DNA of 64,000 nucleotides from Planctomycetota bacterium (lineage in GTDB: Bacteria; Planctomycetota; GCA-002687715; DRQF01): assembly GCA_020639295.1 (NCBI GenBank), contig JACKGY010000007.1:1-64000 (forward strand), written 5' to 3'. The notes under the pieces are model-generated. The model searched no databases. It was not told the DNA's origin and saw only the letters and a list, made by a program, of their open reading frames with translations. This document shows, one piece after another, positions 1-8,808 of this stretch. Within the stretch, counting starts at the first letter, position 1. Each line of letters opens with the position of its first letter. A program made the translations under genes and the position numbers.

Positions 1-54
1 GGCATGGGCGGCATGGGCGGAATGGACATGGGCATGGGCGGGATGGGCTTCTGA
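1..54 (+). CDS. groEL: C-terminal tail of a first GroEL chaperonin (partial)
   Basis: Only the last 17 codons are present; the gene begins upstream of the window. They read as Gly-Gly-Met repeats ending in Gly-Phe, then TGA at 52-54. A GGM-rich flexible tail is the hallmark of the GroEL C-terminus, where it projects into the folding cavity. The stop lies 25 bases before the better groES start, so the two are probably cotranscribed. A full second groEL follows groES and lacks this tail, so this end belongs to a distinct paralogue. The assignment rests on the tail and the context alone. Confidence 0.8.
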   Translation, partial: GMGGMGGMDMGMGGMGF

Positions 55-66
55 GCCCCCGCGACC

Positions 67-72
67 AAGGAG
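67..72 (+). promoter_or_regulatory. Ribosome binding site of groES
   Basis: AAGGAG at 67-72 lies 4 bases before the ATG at 77 and 7 bases before the ATG at 80. The second spacing is nearer the usual optimum and gives the normal GroES N-terminus MNIRPLDDR. The true start is therefore probably 80. Confidence 0.6.
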
Positions 73-76
73 AACA

Positions 77-373
77 ATGATGAACATCAGACCTCTCGAC
101 GATCGTGTGCTGGTGGCTCCTGAGGAGTCGGAGACGACCACGGCGGGCGGCATCGTCCTGCCCGATTCGGCCAAGGAGAAGCCGCAGCGCGGCAAGATCG
201 TGGCCGCCGGTCCCGGCACCCTGAACGACGACGGCAGCCGCAGCCCTCTCTCGGTGAAGAAGGGCGACGTCGTCGTCTTCGGCAAGTACGCCGGCACCGA
301 CATCAAGGTCGACGGCAAGGAAATGAAGATCATGCGCGAGCGCGACATCCTGGCGAAGATCGCCAAGAAGTGA
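77..373 (+). CDS. groES: Co-chaperonin GroES (Cpn10)
   Basis: The 97-98 residue product caps the GroEL ring during ATP-driven protein folding in the cytoplasm. It has the full-length Cpn10 fold signature: the N-terminal strand IRPLDDRVLV, the mobile loop around residues 18-32 with GGIVLPDSA, and the later GDVVVFGKYAGTDIKVDG strand region. Two ATG codons are in tandem, and the second (80) is better spaced from the AAGGAG ribosome site. It lies between two GroEL genes, 22 bases before the second. Whether it serves both GroELs cannot be told from sequence. Confidence 0.97.
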   Translation: MMNIRPLDDRVLVAPEESETTTAGGIVLPDSAKEKPQRGKIVAAGPGTLNDDGSRSPLSVKKGDVVVFGKYAGTDIKVDGKEMKIMRERDILAKIAKK

Positions 374-395
374 CCTGCGCCACGAGGAGGAAAAC

Positions 396-2009
<1,614 letters not shown>

Positions 2010-2031
2010 ACGCCAACGTCGCGATTGGACG

Positions 2032-2062
2032 GGGAGCGGCGCGGCGACGCGCCGCTCCCTTC
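2032..2062 (+). terminator. GNRA-capped hairpin between groEL and dnaJ
   Basis: A perfect 12-bp GC-rich stem (2032-2043 with 2048-2059) is closed by a GCGA tetraloop and followed only by TTCC, with no real U run. It could be a weak terminator, an mRNA-stabilising 3' end for groEL, or an attenuator that lowers dnaJ-grpE expression. The dnaJ start is 23 bases beyond the stem. Confidence 0.6.
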
Positions 2063-2082
2063 CGATTAGCCGAGGACGAGCC

Positions 2083-3201
2083 TTGAGCAAGCGTGACTAC
2101 TACGAGGTCCTGGGGGTCGAGAAATCGGCTTCGGCCGAAGAGATCAAGAAGGCCTACCGCAAGCTGGCCTTCAAGTTCCACCCGGATCGCAACAAGAACG
2201 ACGCCGAGGCCGAGCAGAAGTTCAAGGAGGCCGCGGAGGCCTACGAGGTTCTGTCCGACCAGCAGCGCCGGCAGCGCTATGACCAGTTCGGCCACGCCGC
2301 CGAGGGTCACGGCGCCGGTCCGGGCGCCGGCGGCTTCGGCGGCTTCACGGATCCGCAGGATCTGTTCTCGAACCTCTTCGGCGACATGTTCGGCGAGATG
2401 TTCGGGGGTGGGCGCCGCCGGGGCGGACGCCGTGGGCCGGCGCAGGGCGACTCGCTCCGGATGCGGCTGAAGCTCGAACTCGCCGAGGCCGCGCACGGGG
2501 TCACCAAGACGATCGAGATCAACCGGCGCGAGCTCTGCGGCACCTGCCGGGGCAGCCGCTGCAAGCCCGGCTCGAGCCCCGTCACCTGCACGACCTGCGG
2601 CGGCGTCGGCGAGGTGGCCCAGTCCCAGGGCTTCTTCAGCATCCGCACCGTCTGCCCCACCTGCCGGGGCGAGGGCCGGATGATCCAGGACCCCTGCGGC
2701 GCCTGCCGCGGCGCCGGCCTGGAGGCCAAGCGGGCCGAGATCAAGGTCGACGTCCCGCCCGGCGTCGACAACGGCCATCGGCTGCGGGTGCAGGGCGAAG
2801 GTGAGGCGGCGATCGGCGAGGGCCCCCGCGGTGATCTCTACGTCGACATCGAAGTCGAGGAGGACGAGCGCTTCGAGCGCCACGAGAACGACCTTCATGC
2901 CGCGCTCGTGCTCAGCTTCCCCGAGGTCGCCCTCGGCACCAAGGCCGAGGTCGAGACCCTCTCGGGACGCGTCGAGCTCAAGGTGCCGGCCGGGACGCAG
3001 AGCGGCCAGGTCTTCCGCCTCGGCGGTCACGGCATGCCGCGCGTGCGCGGCGGTGGCCGCGGCGACCTCTACGTCACGATCCAGGTCGAGACCCCGAAGA
3101 AGCTGAACGGCGAGCAGAAGGAACTGCTCGAGAAGCTGGCCGAGAGCCTCGGCAAGAAGACGAACTCCAAGAAGAAGGGTGGCTTCTTCTCGAAGTCCTG
3201 A
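2083..3201 (+). CDS. dnaJ: Chaperone DnaJ (Hsp40)
   Basis: This 372-residue co-chaperone stimulates DnaK ATPase and delivers unfolded clients. The order is J domain (residues 4-68, HPD at 33-35), Gly/Phe-rich linker (about 75-110), zinc domain with four Cys pairs (152/155, 169/172, 191/194, 205/208), then the beta-sandwich substrate domains. It starts at TTG 2083, which gives SKRDYYEVLG and has GAGGA 6 bases upstream. The first zinc repeat (CGTCRGSR) lacks the last Gly of the CxxCxGxG consensus. grpE follows 10 bases later, while dnaK is not in the window. Confidence 0.97.
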   Translation: MSKRDYYEVLGVEKSASAEEIKKAYRKLAFKFHPDRNKNDAEAEQKFKEAAEAYEVLSDQQRRQRYDQFGHAAEGHGAGPGAGGFGGFTDPQDLFSNLFGDMFGEMFGGGRRRGGRRGPAQGDSLRMRLKLELAEAAHGVTKTIEINRRELCGTCRGSRCKPGSSPVTCTTCGGVGEVAQSQGFFSIRTVCPTCRGEGRMIQDPCGACRGAGLEAKRAEIKVDVPPGVDNGHRLRVQGEGEAAIGEGPRGDLYVDIEVEEDERFERHENDLHAALVLSFPEVALGTKAEVETLSGRVELKVPAGTQSGQVFRLGGHGMPRVRGGGRGDLYVTIQVETPKKLNGEQKELLEKLAESLGKKTNSKKKGGFFSKS

Positions 3202-3211
3202 TCCGAAGGTC

Positions 3212-3829
3212 ATGAGCAAGAAGAACAAGAAGAAGGAAGTCGAGGTCGAGGTCGAGGACGGCGCGACCACCGCATCCGAGACGACGACCGGCGGCGACCA
3301 GCCGACGATCGAGACCGAGACGTCGAACGGCGACGAGGGCGGCGAGACGGTCCAGGCCCTGAAGGACCGCCTCCAGCGCCTCGCGGCCGAGTACCAGAAC
3401 TTCCGCAAGCAGGCCGACAAGCGCAGCGTCGAGTCCCGTCGCTTCGTCAAGCGCGACCTGGTCCAGCAGCTACTGCCCGTGGTCGACAACTTCGGCCATG
3501 CCATGCAGGCCCTCGAGCAGGGACAGGACGCGCAGAACGTGCTCTTCGGCGTGAAGATGATCCACGAGATGCTCGGCAAGTTCCTCGAGGACAACGGGGT
3601 CAACACGATCAAGGCGGTCGGGACCGACTTCGACCCCGCCCTTCATGAGGCCGTGTCGCGGGAGGAGACCGACGAGGCGCCGGCCAACAAGGTCCTCGGC
3701 GAGGTCCAGAAGGGCTACGTCATGGGCGACCTGGTCGTCCGCCACGCCCGCGTCGTCGTGGCGGCGCCGAAGTCCGCCGCGAACGACGAGACCGCCGCCG
3801 AGCCCGAGGCCCCCGAGACCGAGCGCTGA
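3212..3829 (+). CDS. grpE: Nucleotide exchange factor GrpE
   Basis: About 205 residues. A charged, low-complexity N-terminus (SKKNKKKEVEVEVED) leads into the GrpE coiled coil (about residues 45-95, with AEYQNFRKQADKR) and the C-terminal beta domain (GVNTIKAVGTDFDPALHEA, then EVQKGYVMGDLVVRHARVVV). GrpE releases ADP from DnaK. An in-frame start at 3179 would overlap dnaJ; ATG 3212 is preferred because it clears the dnaJ stop at 3199-3201, although the GAAGG site just upstream is closely spaced. The acidic tail after residue 185 is non-conserved. Confidence 0.93.
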   Translation: MSKKNKKKEVEVEVEDGATTASETTTGGDQPTIETETSNGDEGGETVQALKDRLQRLAAEYQNFRKQADKRSVESRRFVKRDLVQQLLPVVDNFGHAMQALEQGQDAQNVLFGVKMIHEMLGKFLEDNGVNTIKAVGTDFDPALHEAVSREETDEAPANKVLGEVQKGYVMGDLVVRHARVVVAAPKSAANDETAAEPEAPETER

Positions 3830-3869
3830 AGGCGGACTGCCGACCACGAGCTGAAACGGAAGCACACCG

Positions 3870-4145
3870 ATGCCCACCTACGACTACGAATGCGGCGGCT
3901 GCGGCCATGCCTTCGAGGCCTTCCAGAGCGTCAGCGAGCCGCACCTGAAGCGTTGCCCCGAATGCAAGAAGCCCAAGCTCCAGCGCCTGTTCGGCGGCGG
4001 CGCCGGCTTCCTGTTCAAGGGTTCGGGTTTCTACACCACCGACTATCGCAGCGCCGGCTACGAGTCCGCCGCCAAGGCCGACGGCCCCGGCGGCTGTTCG
4101 GGCGACCCGACCAGCTGTTCGCGTCCCGGATGTGGCGATGCCTGA
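3870..4145 (+). CDS. FmdB-family zinc-ribbon protein
   Basis: The 91-residue protein starts MPTYDYECGGCGHAFE, the FmdB/CxxC-CxxC regulatory-protein signature, with the second knuckle at CPEC (residues 31-34). FmdB-type ribbons are widespread small zinc proteins whose role is mostly unknown; the name comes from a putative regulator of formamidase. After a GGGAGFLFKGSGFY stretch, a Gly/Cys-rich tail (CSGDPTSCSRPGCG) adds further potential metal ligands. Its 3' end overlaps the next gene, yacG, so the two are translationally coupled. It sits at the end of the chaperone block. Confidence 0.88.
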   Translation: MPTYDYECGGCGHAFEAFQSVSEPHLKRCPECKKPKLQRLFGGGAGFLFKGSGFYTTDYRSAGYESAAKADGPGGCSGDPTSCSRPGCGDA

Positions 4146-4356
4146 GCTGCTCTGCCCGGTCTGCAAGGAACGCTTCCGGGTCGACTCCGATCCGGCTCAG
4201 GTCCTGCAGGCCCGGCCGCATTTCCCCTTCTGCTCCGAGCGCTGCAAGATGGTGGATCTCGGCCGCTGGTTCCAGGAGGACTACGCCGTCTCCCGCCCGA
4301 TGAACGAGGACGACCTGCCCGACCAGCTCGCCGAGGATCTCTTCGGCCCGGCCTGA
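4132..4356 (+). CDS. yacG: DNA gyrase inhibitor / zinc protein YacG
   Basis: A 72-74 residue YacG protein. Zinc ligands are CPVC (Cys6, Cys9 counted from ATG 4138) and the FCSERC knuckle (Cys32, Cys36), followed by the diagnostic DLGRWFQEDYAV. In Escherichia coli YacG binds GyrB and inhibits gyrase. GTG 4132 and ATG 4138 are both in frame; the ATG gives MPELLCPVC and is the more usual start. Either start lies inside the end of the FmdB-like gene. The acidic C-terminus (MNEDDLPDQLAEDLFG) is typical of the family. Confidence 0.92.
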   Translation: MAMPELLCPVCKERFRVDSDPAQVLQARPHFPFCSERCKMVDLGRWFQEDYAVSRPMNEDDLPDQLAEDLFGPA

Positions 4357-4368
4357 GGACGACCCGGC

Positions 4369-6423
4369 TCAGCCATCGAGGCGGTAGTCGCGTTCGGCAC
4401 CGTCCTCGACCACGATGGGGTACTCGGTGGGTCGCCGCTTCTTGAGTTCCTGATACCAGGCCGAGCGGGTGTCGAGGCCGTCGCGTTCGATCACCACGAG
4501 CCGGTACTCCCCCGCCGGCACCCGGCTGAAGTCGAAACCGCCACCGAAGCTGCAGCGCTGCTCGAAGCGGGCTCCCAGCCGGCGATCGGTCGCATAGAGG
4601 GCGACCCGGGCGCCCTCCTCCGGCTGGCCGTCCTGGTCCACGACCTGACCGGTCACGCGGCCGCCGCGCCGCAGCGTGGTCGTGCCGATGTCCATCTCGC
4701 CGTGCCCCTCGAACTCGACCTCGTCGGCGAAGATGGCCGGCGCGAACTCCGGATGCTCGAACTCGACGCGATAGCGACCGGCGCCGAGATTGGCGACCAG
4801 GAATCGCCCCTCCTCGTCGCCATGGGCCCGTCCGGCGATCACGTAGCTCTCCGGGCCGAGCTGATTGATCAGCGGCGAATTCGGGACCGCGGCCGGATCA
4901 CGCAGGCGCCGGGCGACGATGCTACAGCCCGGCAGGGGCCGCCCGGCGGGATCGACGACCCGACCGGCGAGACCGCCCCCCTTCAACATGACGATCTCGA
5001 CCCCCTCGCGCAGGCCGGTCAACTCGCCGATGCCGTTGCCACGGAGGCTGAAATCGACCAGCACGCTGCCACCGGCGTAGCCCGGGGCGCGGGCGTGCAG
5101 CCAGATGAAGCGCGCCTGGGAGCCGACCACCGGCACGGCGTATTCGAAGCGGCCCTCGGCATCGACCACGCGCTGGCGATCACGAGCCTCGAGCGCGACC
5201 GGGTCCTTGGCGCCGTTGCCATAGAGGTCGAAGGCGCCGAGCGGCTCACCGGTCTCGCCGTCGATGACCCGACCACGCACGACGGGGCCCTGGCCGAGAT
5301 AGAGATCGATGCCCATCTCGCCGGCCACGGCATTGGCCATCGAGGTGCGGCGCGGTTCGCCGGGCCGCGAGAAGTTGCCCTCGGCGTGGCCACGCTTCGA
5401 GGCCCGCAGGAAGTACTGGCCCTGGCGGAGCCCCTCGATGACCCAGACGCCGCGCTCGTCGGTCGTGGTCTCCGGGTAGTAGCCGCCGGCCGCATCGCCG
5501 GTCTGGCCCACGACCGGTCGGGCGCGGACGCTCGCGCCACGGATCGGCCGCCCCTCCGGATCGAGGACGCGACCGCTCATCGCCGCACCCTGTCCGAGTT
5601 TCAGCTCGATCTCGGTGAGCTTCGCCTCGAGAACCAGCCAGGGCCGGGCGGCCGAGCCCTGGCCCGGGTAGCTCGCGACCACGCGCTTCGGGCCCGAGGA
5701 GAGGCGCTCGATCAGGAAGCGTCCCGCGCCGTCGGTCGCCCCGCTGGCCTCGATCTCGCCTTCCGGATCGGCGCCGCCGGCCGAGAGGTCCCAGACCGTG
5801 ACCTCGGCCCCGGCGATGGGCGACTGATCGGTTTCGGTCAGCACCCGGCCGCCCAGCGCGATGCCCGGGCCCAGGTCGACCTCCTGGATCAGGAAGCGTC
5901 CGGGCTCGAGGCGCAGGCCCGTGCTCTGGAACCGGCGGAAGGCGGGATGGCGCACCACCAGGGCGTAGGCGGGCCCCACCTCGAGGGCCGGGAACCGGGC
6001 CTCGCCCTGGGCGTCGCTCTCGCGGCGCGCCAGCTCCTCGCCGCGCTGTCCTGACGCCGGACCCGGAAAGAACTCGTGCAGACAGACCGTGGCGCCGCTC
6101 AGCGCCTCGGCCTCGGTCCCGCGCACGACGACCAGGATGCCGCCCTGGAGCCGACCGAAATCATCGCGGCTCGCAATCGGCTCGAGTTCGCGTCCATGAC
6201 TGTCGCGCACCGGCGGCAGGAGGGGCGCCTCGTCCCGCGGCGGCCGGGAACCTCGCCGCGGACCGCCGCCCGTCGACTCGTTCGAGGCGCGATCGAAGTC
6301 CTCGAAGGGCGAACGCCCCGGACCGCGCAGACTGACCTCCCGCGCCCGCCCGAACATCAGGAAGGCGGCGGCGGTCGCGATCAGCACGACCAGACCGATG
6401 AGGAAGATGAGCTCACGCTTCAT
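4369..6423 (-). CDS. Membrane-anchored carboxypeptidase-regulatory-like repeat protein
   Basis: 684 residues. An N-terminal hydrophobic segment (residues 4-24) acts as uncleaved anchor or signal. It is followed by about six Ig-like carboxypeptidase-regulatory-like repeats of the form GRVxDxxGxPLxGAxV (for example GRVLDPEGRPIRGA, GRVVDPAGRPLPGC, GQVVDQDGQPEEGA). Such beta-sandwich repeats usually lie outside the membrane and mediate adhesion or protein contacts; no catalytic domain is visible. It is similar in length, anchor and repeat order to the next minus-strand gene, so the pair looks like a tandem duplication. Precise function unknown. Confidence 0.85.
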   Translation of the reverse strand: MKRELIFLIGLVVLIATAAAFLMFGRAREVSLRGPGRSPFEDFDRASNESTGGGPRRGSRPPRDEAPLLPPVRDSHGRELEPIASRDDFGRLQGGILVVVRGTEAEALSGATVCLHEFFPGPASGQRGEELARRESDAQGEARFPALEVGPAYALVVRHPAFRRFQSTGLRLEPGRFLIQEVDLGPGIALGGRVLTETDQSPIAGAEVTVWDLSAGGADPEGEIEASGATDGAGRFLIERLSSGPKRVVASYPGQGSAARPWLVLEAKLTEIELKLGQGAAMSGRVLDPEGRPIRGASVRARPVVGQTGDAAGGYYPETTTDERGVWVIEGLRQGQYFLRASKRGHAEGNFSRPGEPRRTSMANAVAGEMGIDLYLGQGPVVRGRVIDGETGEPLGAFDLYGNGAKDPVALEARDRQRVVDAEGRFEYAVPVVGSQARFIWLHARAPGYAGGSVLVDFSLRGNGIGELTGLREGVEIVMLKGGGLAGRVVDPAGRPLPGCSIVARRLRDPAAVPNSPLINQLGPESYVIAGRAHGDEEGRFLVANLGAGRYRVEFEHPEFAPAIFADEVEFEGHGEMDIGTTTLRRGGRVTGQVVDQDGQPEEGARVALYATDRRLGARFEQRCSFGGGFDFSRVPAGEYRLVVIERDGLDTRSAWYQELKKRRPTEYPIVVEDGAERDYRLDG

Positions 6424-6609
6424 GGAACTCCCGGATCGAGACCGCGCGTTGGTGCGCTCGCGAGGCGCGGCTCGTCGCCGATCCGAGGACCGGCAAGCTT
6501 TCCGGATCTTACGGGATCCCGGTCATCCGGACAGGGCTCCCGGAGACGACGCGACCACCAGGGCCCCATGGAGCCGTGGTGGTCGCCGATCGGTCGTTCG
6601 TTCCGACGT

Positions 6610-8616
6610 TCAGGGCCGCAGGTCACCGACGTCGCGGCTGTCGCCGTCGCCGATGATGATCTCCTCCTGGCCGCCCTGGAGCCCGGACAGGAAGCCTCCG
6701 AGGTCCGGCTGGCCCTTGCGCTCGGTGACGGTGACCAGGTAGATGCCCGGCCGCACGTTGCCGAATTCGAAGCGACCCGCGGTGTCCGCCCGGACCATGT
6801 AGCTCTTGCCGCCGAGCCCGCCCTTGGAGCGGAGCTGGACCACGGCGCCCTGCTCCACGTTGCCCTCCTTGTCGAGGACGCGGCCGGTGACCTTGGCGCC
6901 CGCCGACAGGTAGACGGGTTCCAGCTCCATCGTGCCCTCGCGACCGAATTCGTAGCTCTGCTCGCTCTCGGCATCGGCGTAGCGCGAGTGCTCGACCTTG
7001 ACGTTGAACCAGCCGGCCGGCACCTGCTCGATCCGATAGGCGCCGTCGTCGTCCGTGACGCCGCTGCGCCGCGAGTCGGAACGCATGCCGTTGGTGATCA
7101 TCGCGCCGAAGATGACGCCCGGGCCCTGGCCGGGGGGCCCCATCTGCGGGGTCAGCTCCACGCGCGCGCCCCGCAGCGGCTTGCCATCGGGACCGAAGAC
7201 CTTGCCGGTCGCGGTCGCGCCCTTGTACATCAGGATCTCGACGCCCTCGATGTCGCTCTTGCCGTCGGTGAGGAGCTGGGCGCTCGAGCCGCCGGCGTAG
7301 CCCTTGGCGGTGGCGTGCAGCCAGAATTCCTTCTTCTGCGGCGAGATCTGGATGCCGCGGTACTCGAACTCGCCCTTCGGGTCGTCGAAGCGCTGGGTCA
7401 GCGAGGGCGCGTTCATGAGGTTGTTCTCGTTGTAGGAGAACGAGACCTTGAAGCGCTCGATCGGCTCGCCGGTCGCGGCGTCGATGACCCGGCCGACCAC
7501 GCTGGGTCCGGCCTGCAGCTTGATCACCGTGGCCTCCTCGCGCGGAACGATGGCGGTGATCTCGGTGCCGGAGGTCGGGTAGCCGCTCGAACCGAAGGCG
7601 CGGAAGCGATAGGAGCCCGGCATCAGGCCGACGAAGGTGAAGACGCCGTCCTGGTCGGTGGCCACCGGCGGGTAGTTCCAGTTGGGGATGTTGCGTCGGC
7701 CGGCGGCGATCGGCTGGGCCCGGACCAGGACGCCTTCGAGCGGCAGCTCGTCGTCGGCGTCGACGACGCGGCCCGCGAAGGTCACGCCTCCGGAGACCAG
7801 CTTGAACTCGAGCGGCTTCTGCTCGGTGCCCTCGAAGAGCTGGACGCTCAGATCGGTCTGGGTGACGTAGCCCTGGGCCTGGGCGGAGACGCGCTTCATG
7901 CCCTGGTTGAGCCCGAGGCAGGTGAACTCGCCGTTGGCGTCGGAGACGCAGGTCTTCTCGATGTCCATCTGCGGATCCTGCGCCCGCGAGGCCTGATCGC
8001 AGACCTGGATCTCGACGCCGGGGATCGGCCGGTCCTCGAGATCGACCACGCGACCGACGAGCTTCATCCCGTCGACCAGGACGAAATCGAGGCGACGGGC
8101 CTCCTTGCCGACGAGCTGGATGGCGCTCTCCATCTTCGGCGCCTTGTCCAGGGACTCGACGCGCATCGCGTAGCGGTCGTCCACCGAGATCCCGTTGATC
8201 CGGTAGGCGCCCTGGGCGTCCGTGGTGGCGACCGCCGCGACCTCGCCGAGCACGCTGGTCGCCCGGGCGTTGGCGATGTCGACGCAGAGCACCACCGCGG
8301 CCTCGGGGATCGGCTCGCCTTCGGCGTCGACGACCTTGCCGTAGATGCTGCCCACCAGATCGGCCTCGAGGTCGGTGGTGACCGAAACCTCGGGAGCGGC
8401 CTCGGTCTTCCAGTTCTTGCCGGCCAGTTCGGTGAGCACCTCGCTCCGCCGGGTAGGCTTGGCGGCGCGGACCTCGCGGTCCTGCTGGGTCTCGGCGGTT
8501 TCCGGGGCCGGGACGAAGACGTCGCCGGTGTCATCCTGGGAGAACATGAAGAAGGTGACGCCGGCGCCGATGACGACGGCCAGCAGGAGGATCACGATCA
8601 GGGAGTCTTTGTTCAT
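6610..8616 (-). CDS. Membrane-anchored carboxypeptidase-regulatory-like repeat protein, paralogue
   Basis: 668 residues from ATG 8616, which places the single hydrophobic segment (residues 5-23) at the N-terminus; longer upstream in-frame extensions are antisense to other genes. Six repeats follow the pattern GKVVDAEGEPIPEA, GRVVDLEDRPIPGV, GRVVDADDELPLEG, GRVIDAATGEPIER, GKVFGPDGKPLRGA and GRVLDKEGNVEQGA. The C-terminus has FEFGNVRPGIYLVTV, as expected for the last beta-sandwich. It lies 186 bases upstream (in transcription) of its shorter-linker paralogue. No enzyme motif is seen; probably an envelope or extracellular structural protein. Confidence 0.85.
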   Translation of the reverse strand: MNKDSLIVILLLAVVIGAGVTFFMFSQDDTGDVFVPAPETAETQQDREVRAAKPTRRSEVLTELAGKNWKTEAAPEVSVTTDLEADLVGSIYGKVVDAEGEPIPEAAVVLCVDIANARATSVLGEVAAVATTDAQGAYRINGISVDDRYAMRVESLDKAPKMESAIQLVGKEARRLDFVLVDGMKLVGRVVDLEDRPIPGVEIQVCDQASRAQDPQMDIEKTCVSDANGEFTCLGLNQGMKRVSAQAQGYVTQTDLSVQLFEGTEQKPLEFKLVSGGVTFAGRVVDADDELPLEGVLVRAQPIAAGRRNIPNWNYPPVATDQDGVFTFVGLMPGSYRFRAFGSSGYPTSGTEITAIVPREEATVIKLQAGPSVVGRVIDAATGEPIERFKVSFSYNENNLMNAPSLTQRFDDPKGEFEYRGIQISPQKKEFWLHATAKGYAGGSSAQLLTDGKSDIEGVEILMYKGATATGKVFGPDGKPLRGARVELTPQMGPPGQGPGVIFGAMITNGMRSDSRRSGVTDDDGAYRIEQVPAGWFNVKVEHSRYADAESEQSYEFGREGTMELEPVYLSAGAKVTGRVLDKEGNVEQGAVVQLRSKGGLGGKSYMVRADTAGRFEFGNVRPGIYLVTVTERKGQPDLGGFLSGLQGGQEEIIIGDGDSRDVGDLRP

Positions 8617-8808
8617 CGCTCTTCGGTCCTTGGCGGACGGTTTCGGGCCGGCCCCAAGATAGTGCGGGTCGCGCTCGCTTCCAAATGCCGGCAGGGTGCC
8701 GCGTGGAACTTCGACGCGAGCCGCCGGGGTCCTATTCCAATGGAGTCGGCCATCTTGATGCCGCCGCGATCGAAAGCCTATCCTGCTGGCGTGGCCGTCG
8801 AAGCAGGA

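Noticed and set aside
6076..8808. N-terminal extension of the GH42-like frame by about 900 codons
   Set aside because: It is antisense to the two repeat proteins; the signal peptide at 8809 marks the true start.
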